From Geosiphon pyriformis (lineage: Eukaryota > Glomeromycota > Glomeromycetes > Archaeosporales > Geosiphonaceae), in contig JAAOMT010000591.1 in the NCBI GenBank assembly GCA_016748015.1, positions 261,532-325,531 of the forward strand: a stretch of DNA of 64,000 nt, read 5' to 3'. The notes under the pieces were generated by a model. That model saw only the letters and a program-made list of their open reading frames with translations. It did no database searches and was not told the origin of the DNA. Made by a program: the position numbers and the translations under genes. This document shows positions 12,241-25,476 of the stretch, in pieces. Within the stretch, counting starts at the first letter, position 1. Each line of letters begins with the position of its first letter.

Positions 12241-15200
12241 CTATATGTCTATATGAACTACAATAGAATTATCAACACCAGAAAAAAATGCACACTGTTT
12301 ATGATATCCAAAATGAACACTTATAGCTTCAGCAACACCCAGCAACCTGACTACTCCAGATGAGAATTCAGAACCCAAACCAGAAATCAGGACAGGAACC
12401 GATCTGTTCAATAAAATATGGCCATTTTTCTTTATGAATGCATGATATTTAACATAAACCAACCAAACTTTGGTTCTGAAAGCAGCACTAAGAGACTGTA
12501 CAAATTCAATAACTCTTGAGCGAACAAGCTTGGGGTCAGAACAAAAGGAAACAGTTTCATGATACCACCCATCAAAAACAAAACCCTTAAACAGAGCCAT
12601 AGACACAGAAACATTTGAGACACAAGTAGACAACAACTGCAAAACACTAGAAGAGGAAACAAATAAACCAAAAAGTGCACTCCAAAAGCTCATGTGGGAG
12701 TCTAAAATTCGGCAATAAGCACCATGATCAAATTTACAGACAAAGACATGATCCAACACCTCTACTTTGCCACAATGTAGACACAATACACTGGGGTAAT
12801 GCCTGTCATAGAGACACTTTCGAATAACCACTGGTAGCTGGTGGTACAAAGCTTTCATAAAATAAGTATAGAGATCCATCGAAGACTTGCTAATAAATCC
12901 AGAGGCCATGTGCGAGTCAGGATGCCATACAAATAAGGAGCAATGCCAATCAACATCAGAAAGTAAACTATCAGACAAGAACTTTGAACCCAACCCAACT
13001 TCCCAGTGAGCATGATTAATGGAACAAAAAATATCTTGAACAAAATGTCTAGAGTTAGCAAAGACAACACCACCATTAGCTACCAAGAAATGTTCATTCA
13101 AGCACAGAGGAAGACACCAGGCAGAAAGAGAGGCAGCATCAGCAATCATATCAGCTTGGTTATTTTCTGGAATTCCAGAGTGACTCTTCACCTTACACCA
13201 ATCTACTCTCAAATTATTATTCTGAATAATGTTCACTATGTGTTAATGTTCAACCCAACACTGATTGCGAAAATCTGGACATATCAAACCAAGTTCCGAT
13301 TTACACGCGTCCAAAGCAGATTGACTATCAGAAAACAAACAAATGGAACCAGAAGAAGGGACACATTCCAAAGCCAAAGCAATGGCCTACATCTTAGCCA
13401 AAGTTGATGACATCAAACCCGAAACACTAACACCCAATCTCAAACCAATGTCTTTAAAAAAAACTCCAGCACTGGCTCTACAGCCAGATGTGTCTAAGCC
13501 CTTGAGAGACCCATCTGTGTACACTAAAATAGCATCAACAACAACAAGGGAGAGTTGACTACGAATAAATTTGAAACTTAGAAAAGAGACAATACTAGGA
13601 GGACCAACAACATCCAAGGCAGGAGGACATAGAGAAAGAGATGCCACTTCACTGAGAAACATGGTCGAAAGCCAAAACCACTCAGGAACAGGACTGCATG
13701 GGTCCAGCCTCTTCCACCGCTTAAAGGTGGGCCAATCAAAAACGAGACCATAGCAATCACGGATTTGGTCCATGAAGGCAATGCCATGTCACCAGAAAAA
13801 AGGAAGGAACTGGAAAAATTTTGATTCACCAAGAACAGCAGACATTGGCACCCCACCACACAACAGAAAAGAGTTGCCCAAATAACCACCCAAAGATAAA
13901 CTGTTTTCAAGAAGAATGCAAACCAAGCCTGCAAGGAAATTGTTAGAAGGACTAACATGAATGCGAACAGGAAAACACAAAGGATGGACAGGACGCCAAC
14001 ACAAAACTTGCAAGTCATGAGACCTGTAAAAGAATAAACAACCCAAAACACCACCAGAGTTTGCAAAACAAATAAGTGACACCACCTTGCCCTCTGACTG
14101 AATTTGGACAAAAGATTTCAAACTATAGAAAGATGGGTGGTATATTGTATCATTAAGGAAGTCAGACGGTAAACCTGATTTCAACTTCAAGCTCTTTCTG
14201 ATAAGAACATCCCACTTGTGACACACACTAACTGGTATAAAACTAAACTGTATTCTAAAGCTGACAATAGGATACAGAACAGCAGACACCAAATACAAAA
14301 ATTGTTTATTAGAGACAGTCTTTTTAAGCACCATATTGGAAAAAAAATGAACGTCCAAATGAGCCTTCACCAGACTGGGCTTTGAAAAACCCTCAGTCAA
14401 GAAGAAGATACCCAGATAATGATGGGACTCCTCTTTTCTGGCAATGGTAATCAGCACCCCACTGATGAAAAGAGAAGGTCTATCGACATGGCAGTTGATT
14501 GGAATCACCACAGTTTTATCATTGTTAATAGAGATGTCATTGATCTGGTAAAACTCACTAGCCACATCTAGAATATGTTGAGTAGCAGTTTGACTGCTCC
14601 CAACCCAAATTGTATCATCAACAAAGGTACTGGCAGCAAAAAAAAAGAGAGGCCAGCCCGAGATTCAGCATGATTATTTTTCAATATGTAATGGGACACT
14701 AATCTGTATCCACACACACTCTCTTGTTTCTTGACTTCACATAAAAAAAGATTATAAAAAATATGCTACAAAAGAGGGGAGAAAACTTCACTCTGATCCA
14801 AACCATCATGGACATAGTAGCCATCAGTCAAACCAAAATTAGTCATGACCTGATTGGTGTAACCCATGTGAATACTCTTAAAGAAGCAGATAAAGCTACC
14901 ACACATTTTGATTCTAACCAGACTCTTCTCAAGATGCTCCCAACCAACAGAATTGTATGCCTTCCTCATGTCTTGCAAAACTAGCCAGAACTCCCAGTTC
15001 TTTTCCAGAGCATCTTTGACTACCGAACCTATAGCAAAGATGGGAGATTACATTGTAGTACCCTTAAGAACAGAAAAATTGTCCCCATAGAGAATGTCAA
15101 ATTTGCTGCATGCTAATGAAATCCTATTGGAGAGAATTTTATGAGTCATCTTAATCAAGGCAATAGAGTGAGTATTCATAAGGACTCCCTCCTATTTATT

Positions 15201-16910
15201 TGGTTTAGGAATCATTAAGACCCACACCTCCTTCCAAGCACTAGGCACTGATTCACTTGAAAAACAGGAATTAATAAGCACTAAGAACATATTGAGAACA
15301 GATTTGTCATAATTTTTCCACAGTTCATTAGAGATGCCCGAAAGTCCAGCAGCTTTACCATTAAGCAGGTCTGAAACTACACTAAACAAAACATCGAAGT
15401 TTACACAGCCCATAGTGTCGGCAAAAGCATCATTAAAAACATATTCCAATAGTCAATATTGATAAGACCATTCATCATTAACATTCAGAACTACACTACG
15501 TCTCTGTGTTCAACCCTCCATGATCTCATCCATCTTAGATTTAACAGGATCAGGCTCCAAAATCATCTCATTCCCAACAACCAGATGATTCAACACCATC
15601 TTGTGAAAAGGTCATTCCAGAACACTTCTGATAGTATGGCCTTTGTTCGATTTGAAACTTTCCATCTTTTTATCAATAGCCAATCTGATCTGAGAATCCT
15701 CAGCATGTTTTGATTCCAACAATTTTGAAGCACAATAGGATTTCCTGACTTTGGGCAAAGCTGAACAGATGTTGTTAAAAGGAGATCCTGAGAGAAAGAA
15801 AAACCTCACCACAGACGCATTAATGGAATCAAAAGAATCTCAGGTATTGAGCAGTAAAACAAACTCATTACAATCAATGAATGGGAAGCTTTAACCAATT
15901 TAGAAACCAGAAGCTTCAATCTATGGAATCTAGATGAACATTTGGTGAAAACTCCATCATATTCCTTGAACCATTTTTTTTTAAACATCTCATTAGCTGA
16001 AAAACACATTGTTCTATAAATAGCATCCCACATAGTATTTAAGTCCAAGCACTCTTTGGCTTCTAAGAAACCACCAGCAAACATGGCAGAATTTGCCACT
16101 GTAGCTTCCTTGAACTTTGACCATAAAACGGCATCAGCATTTTTGAAATTATACTTCCAGCAATCCCTATTGGCCTGCTTGTGAAGCGAGCACAGATGCA
16201 TGTCTAGCAATCCATCCAAACCAACCAACATCAGGACGGACTGGTGGTCAGTATCAAAGAATCCACTAACATCCAGGACACTGCGATCTACTATAACATT
16301 GACCAAATTAGGAGACACAAACAGATAGTCAATTGTTTTTGCCACACTCTGAGAATTACTCTATGTTGGAGCTTTCAGAAATATACTATTGACAAGAGAG
16401 TTAACCAGACCTAATGCACCACACTTCTTGAAGCTGGCACTCTTACGAAAACCATTCTTATTGAAGTCACCACCCAAAATTATGAAAGAAGATTCATTCA
16501 CAGTACTAGCAATTAAAGCATTTATTTTATTAGCTTGTGAGAAACGCATTGACGCAGATGTACCAGCATACAGACCTAAAACGGAAACAGAAAGTTTGTT
16601 CTTAAAGAGCAGCTTGATAGCAAGAAGATAACCAGGAACTTCAGAAATCTTATACACATGTTTGGCCAAAGCAACATCCATAATAATAGTTACATCAGAA
16701 CTGAGATAACCCAAATCCAAGCCAAAGACAAAAACATACACACCAGAAAACCTATTAGCAATCCAAGAGCGAATCTTACACCTCAACTTTGTCTCAGTAA
16801 TTATGGAAATCACATTGTTCATATCTTTGTGCCAACAAACAATGTCGGCTTGCTTAGCAGGATTGTTCATCCCTCTGACATTGCATGTCACAATTTTCTA
16901 CACGAAACTA
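12241..16910 (-). pseudogene. LINE B ORF2 (AP endonuclease, RT, RNase H), interrupted
   Basis: The endonuclease starts near 16891 (TCNVRGMNN, TETK, GGDFN, FDTDHQ) and runs to about 16220. RT covers about 15450-14000; its catalytic FVDDTIWVGSS near 14610 is intact. RNase H lies at 13690-13130 and keeps TDGS and SDSQ, but the catalytic Glu in the TELQ position is Lys (STLAKM), a G-to-A change. The CCHC-like CLHCGKVEVLDHVFVC motif near 12740 is complete. The last domain ends at 12241. The 331 codons at 13236-12241 are uninterrupted, the longest open part of this copy. Stops elsewhere are mostly transition-type. Confidence 0.83.
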
Positions 16911-16956
16911 CTTATTAAGATAAAGAAGAATCTGCAGAACCTGAGCCAGTACACAT

Positions 16957-18813
16957 CTAATCTAACTTCTCCAAAACTGAACTAACTGAAGCCTCAAGAG
17001 CCATCAACTTAGACTCCAAACAGCCCACTTTTGAAGTCAAAATTCTTGAACTACTCAAACCTAAATCTGAAGTACTAGATGAAACCAAAAAAGATGGAGG
17101 AAGCACTGGCTTAGGATTATCCAGAGCCATGTTTGAATCAAACTCCACATTTGCCACGACTGGAACCACCAAATTTTGAGAAGAAGAAGTAAGAGCTGAG
17201 GGCACCAAGACCAAATTTTCAAGTTTACACACAACACCAGACACCTTATCCATAAGAAGCTCCACAGAACACTCCAAAGAGGCAAGATGAGCCTCCAAAG
17301 ATGTACTAACAAGAACTATATGAGAAGAGAAATCAATCACACCTGAGGCACCAGAAGAAAGAGACCCAAAACCAGGATCAAGACCAAAGTGAGGATTATT
17401 AGACAAGGATACAAGAGAGACTATTTGGGCCCACAATTTGCCACCAAAAGCAACCAGTCGAGCAATAGACACATCTTTTTTTACATACAATCAGGCCAAC
17501 TGGAGGCAGTTCTTATCAGATACAACTCTTTTAAAAGACTTGGAAGATTTAGAAGTAGAAGTGACCTCAATATCACACTCCAAAGTAGAATAACTGAACT
17601 TTCCATACTGCCCACACCAAACCAGATCCAATTTAGCCCAAGAAAGCTTCATACTACCAAGGATTGGTTCTATGCGAAAAGCAGACTCCAGCATTTCATT
17701 AGACTCAAAGCCAACCACAACACAGCGAAATCTATTTCTAGTCTCCAAGAAATAATTGATTATGCAACTTTTCTTACCAGCTCCATCCAATAGATCACCA
17801 AAATCATGAGCAGTTGTTCCCACAAGCAAAGTAAACAAAAGTGTCCTGAATTGATCTCTAGATGCCCAAGTATTATGATTACTCACCACCATAGTCACAT
17901 GAACCGAGTCTTTACCAATTAGAAAAGACCACTTAGCAGCCAAAAACACAGCCTGTTCCAATTCAGCAAATTCTACTACAGCCTTCTGCTATAAACCAAT
18001 AAGTTAGATTTTGATCAACTTAATTTGTCCAAACTCGGATACTGCAGTGACAATCATTTTTTTGGCATATCCATGGGAATTTCCTTGATTACCACAGCCT
18101 GATCTGAGCGAATTCTTTGTCTCTTAAGATCACTGTTTACTATGATGTTATTTTCCCTAGCCAATGAGGTGGCCTTTTCCATGCTTGCTTCAGAGATGAA
18201 GATAGATCTGATGATCTCTTCAAATTTTGAGGGGATAGTGGCCCCCCCCAAAACTATTGATTCTTGAAAATAATTTTCTTATGGCATGAGTTTTGGCCAT
18301 TGCTGATTTCCCTTCCACAGCCAAAAGATTGATGTCCAAAGCAAAAGATTTTTTTACAGCCACTTCCACCTGAGTTTTAATGATTTTGGGATCAATTCAT
18401 GCTTTATCCAAAGAAAAAAACTTACAGGGGGGAAGAAAAATCTCCTCTTTCTCCTCCATGTCGAAATTAATAGAACTGAAAAGGGAGCCAACAATCGCAC
18501 CATTATTGAAATGCTTGGCTTGGGGTGTATTCATCTTGGAATCAGATACTCCTTCACCTTCGAAAGCCTCTCCATCAGTATCCATGCTATTAAACTGCCT
18601 GACCACTTGACCAGATCCATTACCTTTGAGAACCACATTATTACTTGATAGCTTAGCACCACCAGGAGATTTCTTGACCTTATGACTTGAACCACTATTA
18701 ACTGAACCAGAAGTTGAAACTTTGGTCAATCTTTTTTTAGCACCAGTACCACTCATGGGAACAGCCAGGTCAACAACAAAAGAATTTGTTTCTTGTAAAG
18801 TAATGGAAGACAA
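16957..18813 (-). pseudogene. LINE B ORF1, interrupted
   Basis: Starts at 18813 (MSSITLQETNSF) with a Ser/Gly/Lys-rich N-terminus. The conserved ORF1 core follows in pieces at 18251-18054 (IPSKFEEIIRSIF...) and 17961-17491. The latter ends in a degraded zinc knuckle (WCGQYGKFSYSTLEC) where one Cys and the His are Tyr. The last piece (17490-16957) is a Ser/Leu-rich tail with predicted helical content and ends just before ORF2. Gaps between pieces are in-frame stops and at least one short disturbance near 18240. It is probably an RNA-binding coat protein, by analogy with other LINE ORF1 proteins. Confidence 0.7.
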
Positions 18814-18896
18814 TATAAAATAACAGAAAAAACTTCTTTTGAAATATGTTTTTTGAGGATTTTTGGAGGTAAAAGAGAAAGAAGTTTTTTTTTTTT

Positions 18897-19028
18897 AAAT
18901 TTTTGCTATATATATATAATTCATATTATATAAAATTTCTTGGAATTTTGCAATTTTTCTTTTTATTATGTCTATTTCTAATTGGCTATTTTATTTATTA
19001 TTATAATTCCTATTTTTTATGAATAACA
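18897..19028 (-). repeat. G1 5' LTR, outer part
   Basis: Resumes the LTR cut by LINE B. It matches S2 at about 50030-50193 and S1 at 10152-10480 reversed (common words TTGGAATT, TATGTCTATTT, ATTGGCTATTTTAT, TATGAATAACA). The LTR terminus is at 19028. Including the 11437-12110 part, the G1 LTR is about 0.8 kb. Confidence 0.72.
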
Positions 19029-20332
19029 ATGTAAAACTTTAGCCAAAACTACTAAAAAAAACAAACTTATAAGACAAAATACTGTTCTTAGCTTTGTTTG
19101 CTTATAGAACTGTAAATTATAAAATAATAAACTATAAATTTATTTATTTATTTTATGAACAAATGGCAATTTTACCAATAAAAACAAACATTAAAACAAT
19201 ATTTTTTGAAAAAATTACAATAGAAAATTATAAAAATATTTTGCAAAAAAAATTTGATACTATTTTTGATTCATTAGTAGAAGCATAAATATTTGTTTTT
19301 GAAAAAATAAAACAGTTTCAAGAAAAACTTAAGAAAAAAAAAACTTATAAAACATTTTTTTTAAGTGTTAATAATTTAGTTTTAAAATATCATTCAGACA
19401 AAGACAATATCTATAGTAATAAATTCTTTAATTTATAAAAAGAATTTTTTATAGTCAACAAAGTTTTAAATAATGGTTTTTATATTTTACAAAATTAATA
19501 TAAAACAATCTTTAATAATTGCTCTATTATAACTTAAAAAATATCACAAACAATCTGATTAATTATTTATTATGATAATACTAGCTTAAATAATTAATAA
19601 AAATTAGATATAAATAAATATATTATTTCTAAAACAGAGGTATTTTCAATTAATATAAACAATTATTTCTTGAATCAAAACATTTAAAATGTTTTTTATA
19701 TTTTTTATGAATATTAGACTAAAAATTATTTAAATACTATTTTGATCATTAGAAAACAGACTATTATAACTAATAACAGTGAGATACATACTGTTATTAA
19801 ACCAAAAAAAATTACTATTAGAAAAAAAAATTGGTAGTAAAATATATAAATATATGCTTAAAAATATAATAACAAACATATTATTATCTTTTAATATACT
19901 TGAAAAAATGAAAAAAAAAATCTTGTTTATAAATAAAAATTTATTATATGAAAGATAACTAGAACTTTATAGTTAACTTAGTAAAGTTATAGAAAACATG
20001 AAACTCTTAAAGAAAACAACTTTAAAAATACAAGTGAAAATTTTTGACATTATATAATTAGATATTCCAAAAATTTTGGTCATTGCAAAAAAAGCCAAAA
20101 CTTTTATACAAAAATTTGGTTTTTTAGATACAAAGTTTATTTCATTTCAGATATTATATATTTTGTTCACAAAAAACTTTAATAAACTAATTAGTTTTAA
20201 GCCAAATAAAACTTTTTAATTAAAATATTATATAAATAGTTTGATTTTACCAAAGCTCAATTTTTTTGAAAAGAATGATGTTATAATTGAAACTTATAGT
20301 TTTTATTAGTTATTACATGTATTAGTTACTAA
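19029..20332 (+). pseudogene. G2: fossil gypsy integrase C-terminus and downstream region
   Basis: An ORF at 19094-19288 (MFAYRTVNYKI...MAILPIKTNI) matches the end of the G3 integrase catalytic domain and linker (LFAYRTLKQN...KAILPIEQV) in order and spacing. The next 1.0 kb is almost only A and T, with traces of the G3 GPY/F-like region at 19300-19440, and no readable ORF. The distance from the FAYRT motif to the following LTR-like start (about 1.24 kb) fits that in G3 (about 1.4 kb). Upstream G2 parts are missing here because G1's LTR abuts at 19028. It is highly decayed. Confidence 0.6.
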
Positions 20333-21138
20333 TGTTATATAATTAACCATTTTATTTTTAGATAGTAATTAATAATTTGATCATTGATCTAATTATTGAT
20401 CTAATTAGTGATCTGATTAATGACTTGATTATTGACTTAATTAATAATCTGATTATTAACTATTTTTAATAGCTATATAAGTAATGAGTTTTTTAATTGT
20501 AGAAATATATGAAAAAATATATATAAAAAATCAAAAAAATAAAACAATATCTATTAACTCAATTTTTCTCTTATTACTTGTTTTTCTTTTCCTATTTCTT
20601 ATTTTTAAGTATTTAAACATCTTAAAATAAAAAATTACTTATTGGTATTTATTTATTCTTTTTTAATCTGTATAATTATAGTATTTAAAGATTATTAAAT
20701 AAAATATGACTAAAAGTATCTATTATTAAATTCTAAAAATGCTAACATAAAACATAAAATTATATTAGTATATTATTATTTGTTGACAGTATGAATTATT
20801 TTTCTACTTTTAGATTCTCTAGTTATCTTTTGAAAAAATTAGCAATTAAAATATTTTATAAAACTAATCTTATATATTGAATCTATACTTATTCAATTTA
20901 TTTCTTGAAGTTAAATTTTCTTTAATTAATTCTATTATCTTATAATTCTGTTATCTTTTGTTATTTATTAGCTTGTTATTCCAATTTATAACAATATTAT
21001 TAATTTATAATACTAATTTATAAACTATTAATTTATATATTTATTTATAATAACATATATATATATTAATTATTATTATTTAACAATTATATTTACATAT
21101 TTTTAAATATTATTATAAATTTTTATTCAGATTATACT
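20333..21138 (+). repeat. Probable G2 3' LTR remnant
   Basis: Begins TGTTATATAATTAACC at 20333 in the position expected for a 3' LTR. It holds a degenerate short-period repeat (20379-20462; GATCTAATTATT-like units, period about 14) followed by a TATATAAAAA-type TATA box near 20519. That order resembles the repeat-then-TATA arrangement in the G3 LTR. No clear LTR end is visible before LINE C starts at 21139. The last 8 bases, ATTATACT, are the left target duplication of LINE C. Confidence 0.4.
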
Positions 21139-21282
21139 AAAAAAAACTCTTTTTCTTGTCGATCCTCTGACCACAACAAAAGCTATAGTTATTTGGTTAA
21201 AGAAATTGCTTTTTTTTTCCTTTTTTTTCCTTTTTCCCTTTTGTTTCCTTAAGTTATTTCTTCCAACACACCTGTTTTTGTC

Positions 21283-23256
21283 ATGATAGAACCAGTGGAC
21301 GCATCTACTAATGGTTCTGGTTTAGTATTGGCTGGGTTGGAATTCCATCCTAGTAATAAAGATAACAAAAAAAAGGTGTGTATTAATAGTGTATACTCTC
21401 ACAATCTTTCTTTCAAAAAACCAAAAAAACCTGAGGCTTCTGATATCATTATAAATTTGTCAGCTGGGCCTTTGTCTGCTGAGATGTTGCAAACTACTGG
21501 TATTAGACACAATAAATCTTGGGGCAGTAAAATGAAAAGTGAGGAAAACAGTATAAATAAGATATTGGACATAGAGAACTTAAAGAACACAGTTGCTAAA
21601 GAAACGAGCTATATTGATTCCAACACTTCTGAAATGAATGACATGATGGATGACACAACTCTTAGGAAAATGCAAACAAGGACTTATGTTTTGAGACAAC
21701 TGCCAAAAGTTTCTTCCTTTGTGAATGTGAATGATGACAATAATGAGTTGGTGCTCCCAGCACCTAAATTTGTTGGATCCAATCAGCTGTCATCTGCCAA
21801 ATCACATGTCTTAAAAAAAATGAGCTTCGAGCCAGTAAAATCATTTGCTTTGAATGTGGAGTTATCTGCTGTGTCTGGTAAAACTATTAGTGATAAGTTA
21901 ATCTTAGTTAAAAAATTTTTTTATCAAATTGATGGTTTTGGAGAAGCTACCACTCCCTCAAAATTTTTTGGGATTATCAGATCATTCTTTATATCCAAAT
22001 TGAGTTTAAAAAAAGTTAAAAAACTGGCAATTCATGAGAAAATTATGGTGAATAATAATGTTAAACAAGTAAACAAACATTTGGATTGGGTAATTGTTGT
22101 TAAGAAGATTCTGGTTGATCTTCTCAAATCGGCTGTTGAATCTGTTTTTTCTAAGTTTGAAAAGATTGTATTGATCAAGATGCAACTGATTGGCCTGTAG
22201 CAGAAAGCTTTGGTAAAGTTTGAGTTATCTGAAATAGCCGATTTGGTCACAGCTAAATGGTCTGTCTTCATGGAAAAGAATTCTGTTCATGTGGCAAAAG
22301 CTGTTAATGTTAAACAATCGTGAGTTTCCAGAAATTTACATCAGGCATTGCTTTATACTCTTCCAGTTGATATAACAGTTCATGATCTTTCTGATTTGTT
22401 GGAAGCATATGATGGGAAGACTTGTTTCATTGGCTGTAATCCTAATTTGTATGTGCATAATAGATGTGCAATAGTGTGTTTTGTTGATAAGACATTCAAA
22501 TTGGCTGCTATTGGTTCTACTCCAGTGTTTAAGGGTGTAAATTTGCACTGGGCTAGTTTTTTTTTGGCCTGTTGTGCTTATTGCAAACAGTTTGGTTATA
22601 TTTCTACAGAGTGTTCATTAGGTGAGAATTCTGGTGTTTGTGGTAAGCAGATGGTGACTCTTTAGGATCAGATCTGTTTGGCCAACATATATAAAAAAAA
22701 ATAGGCTCCAATTATTTGCCCAGTTTTTTTTGGTGAAAAAACTTGGGTTCAGGTTGCTAGTGGTTTGTTTTTTTGTGTGGTTTTGTCAGATTTTTTTGGT
22801 ACTGGTTCATTTTTAGGTACAAAACCTGTCTCATTGGTTTCTAATTCCCTTGGTAATTCCTGTTTGGTTGATTGATTGGCCTCTCTGGAATGCTCTTTGG
22901 AGCTCTTGTCAAATCAGGTTTTAGTTATTATGAAAAAATTGAGCTTTGTAGAATTGGTGTCTTTGGCATCCAAACTTCATGTCTCTCTTCTGGTTGTTCT
23001 TGCATCTGTTATGTCTAATTTGAACTCAGAAATGGCTCTGAATAATACTCTGGCATTTTCTCCTCCTCCTTTTTTGGGTGTTGTTGCAGATTCAGTTACT
23101 GATCTCAGTTCAAGTAGTTCTAAAGTTTTAACCACCAAGGTGGATAAATTAGAATTCAAGATAGTGGCTTTGGAGATGTTAGTTGAATATGTTTTGGAAA
23201 AATTGAATTGTTTGTGCTCTGGCTTGGGTTTATCAACTTTTTTTACCCCCCAATGA
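21283..23256 (+). pseudogene. LINE C ORF1, interrupted
   Basis: The first 305 codons (21283-22200, start MIEPVDASTNGSG) are open and contain the conserved core GFGEATTPSKFFGIIRSFF. A TAG at 22198-22200 replaces Trp (GLW in LINE D). The frame continues through 22348-22665, where the zinc knuckle reads CAYCKQFGYISTEC: both leading Cys and the last Cys are kept, but the His is Tyr. Another piece (22876-23256) is a Leu/Ser-rich tail that resembles the LINE B tail. Its role is RNA binding, inferred from LINE ORF1 proteins. Confidence 0.72.
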
Positions 23257-25189
23257 GTGACTTCGTGTGAAAATTTGTGATGTGTAATGTTCAAGGTATT
23301 AATGTTCCTGCCAAGCAGGAGAATATTATTTATTGGCATAGGGATTCTGGGAATTTGGTTTTGATAATTACAGAAACAAAGCTGAGGTCTAGCAACAGGT
23401 TTTGGATTAGAGATAAGTTTAATGAAGTCAGAGTTTTTTCATCTGGATTGAACAAGAGTTTTTTTGGTGCTGGAGTCATGATTATTATGAACACTTTTTT
23501 AGCTCATTATGTTTATAAGGTTTCTGAGGTGTCTGGTTGACTCTTTTCTGTTAAGCTGTTATTCAAAAATAAACTTTTTGTGTCAATTTTGGGGCTTTAT
23601 GCTGGAGCGTCTTTGGCTGTTCATTTCTTTTAGGCTAATAATATCAATTCTGTAATAGCAAAGGCAGTCAATGAATCTTCGTTTGTGGTTTTGGGTGGTG
23701 ATTTCAATGAAGATGGCTCCTGAAGGTGTGCTAGTTTCAAAAAGTGTTTAGATCTTGGTTTAGTCAATTTCTTGAGTAAAAGTTCTTATGTCAAAACATC
23801 CATATGAGCTAACTTTTGGGGCATGGCTAAGACTATCAATTTTTTATTCATTTCTTCAAATTTGGTTAATGCTGTGGTGGATTGCGAGGTGTCTGATATT
23901 AGTGAATTTTTTAATACTGATTATTGTGCTGTTTATGTGTCTGTAGATTTGGATGAGCTTTTGAATATGCAGTTGAATTCTCTTTACAAACAAGCAAATA
24001 AGGATCAGTAAAAGTTTGAGTTTAAAGGTGCTGATGAGAATAAATGGAACAATTTCAAAGGTGCTATGTCAGCCAATGCTGCAATGTTCTCAGATGAGTT
24101 TGCTATCTTTGCAAAATTTCAGATTTGAATATAATATAGGATACTATTCACAAAATAATAGTTCTTTCAGCTAATGAGATGTTTAAAAAAAAATGGTTCA
24201 AAGGCTCTGATAATGTTTTTACCAAAGAATCTTTGAGATTTCACAAGTTAAAACTCTTGGTTTCTAAGATTGTTAGGACTTCACATGAGAAGAGTGTTGT
24301 GAATTTTGATTCTCTTATGAGATGCTGGATTTCTTTAGACAATATTAAGACTTCAGTTGTTCAGAACATTGTAAACTCTGGTGCTGGCTCTAATTACGTT
24401 CATTCTGTTCTCTTTGGTGCTAAAAAGTTTTATCATGCTGCCAAGCTTGCTGAATCTCTAAGGACTAAGGAGACAAATATCAGATTAGCTATTAATAAAA
24501 GGATGGAGGACTTCGAGGTTAATAAGAAGCATACAATTAAAAGTGTGCTAAAATGTCCCTTTCACAAAGTGGCACTTGATTATCTGATGGTTGATGATGA
24601 ACTGATTCTAGAATCTGAGTTAGTTAAGTCTAAGGTGAATATAATCATGAAAAGTTGGACTAGGAAATGCTGAGTGGTAGATAATATCTCTGGTGATTGG
24701 CACTACCAATATTAACTATTGGAGTATGTTTTTGATGAAGCTTTTTCTGGTGTCATGTGTTTGATTAAATTTGATGAATTGGTTGAGGTGGTTTCTAATC
24801 TGTCTGATGGCAAAACTGCTGGTCTCTCAAGTTTGTTGAATAAGCTTTGGAAGCTTTGTGATAAGTTGGTCTTGGATATGCTTTTGGTGTTTTTGAATTC
24901 CTGTTTGTCTAGTGAATTGGTGTCCAGCTCTTGAAAGAAAGCTTGGGTCTCAATAATTTCCAAACCATATAAGTGGAAAGATGTTTTGACAAATACCCAT
25001 TTTATTGCTTTAATCAAAACAGCTTGTAAGATTTTTTCTAAGATTCTCTCTAACAGAATTTTTTTGGCATGCAGCACTTTTGATGTTCTTCATAGAGACA
25101 ATTTTTTGGTTTTGAAGGGTACGTTGTTACCTGAGTAGAAAAAACCGATCCAAAGTTATGAAGAAACATGACCAAAACATAACATAATA

Positions 25190-25385
25190 CAGAATAATGC
25201 ACAATAATGTTGGATAATGCGTTATAATGTAGGATAACGTGTTATAATACAGGATAACACAGAATAACATGCAATAACATAAGATAATGTGTTATAATGC
25301 AGGATAACACAGAATAACATGTAATAATGTCAGATAATGTGTTATAACATAGGATAACTAGTGATAACTAGTGATAACATAGAAA
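25190..25385. repeat. U3 minisatellite of G3 LTR (GATAAY/TTATAAT units)
   Basis: Degenerate head-to-tail units of about 20 bp built on GGATAACGTGTTATAATAC and AGAATAACATG-type words; the same array is in the 3' LTR (about 34385-34600). It lies upstream of the TATA box. It may carry repeated transcription-factor sites or only reflect slippage. Confidence 0.75.
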
Positions 25386-25466
25386 AACAAAGCAATAACA
25401 GAAACAACAAAGCAATAGCTAGCGATAGTGAGACAATTGAAAGCAATCCTGTAAAACCAAAAGAAT

Positions 25467-25476
25467 TTATAAAAGC
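25467..25476 (+). promoter_or_regulatory. Probable TATA box of G3 5' LTR
   Basis: TTTATAAAAG about 340 bp into the LTR. The 3' LTR has ATATATAAAAGCAAG at the equivalent place (about 34662-34676), so the site is kept in both LTRs. Position downstream of the U3 repeats fits an RNA polymerase II promoter that marks the U3/R boundary. Confidence 0.55.

Larger units (their letters stand above)
12111..18896 (-). mobile_element. LINE B: APE/RT/RNase H-type non-LTR retrotransposon
   Basis: A 6.8-kb minus-strand copy inserted in the G1 LTR. The duplication AAATTTTT flanks it at 12103-12110 and 18897-18904. Removing the insert rejoins the LTR in the same arrangement as uninterrupted S2. It has the shared 3' block (ACTAGGTGTGAATCATG, CACGTGACCAGCCACT at about 12178-12225), an interrupted ORF1 and ORF2, and the shared 5' end (GAGAAAGAAGTTT on the plus strand at 18874-18886). 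It is clearly diverged from LINE A in ORF1 N-terminal sequence, so it is a different subfamily, not a recent sister copy. Confidence 0.87.
1..19028 (-). mobile_element. G1: decayed Ty3/gypsy element, truncated at window start
   Basis: A minus-strand gypsy relic, assembled from pieces around later insertions: 5' LTR (11437-12110 plus 18897-19028), primer-binding remnant and Gag N-terminus (11028-11436), Gag centre and zinc knuckle (7980-10151), and protease region (1-1261). I recognised each piece by translating the minus strand and matching it to the better preserved element G3 in this window. LINE A, LINE B and a solo LTR interrupt it. No long ORF survives; the damage is mainly transitions. 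RT, integrase and the 3' LTR would lie left of position 1. Its LTR differs from that of G3 although the sequence just inside the LTR is similar, so it is a related but distinct family. Confidence 0.8.

Noticed and set aside
25190-25385. Regular repeats that might be a CRISPR array
   Set aside because: Units are degenerate and contiguous, without unique spacers, and lie in an LTR of a eukaryotic retrotransposon.
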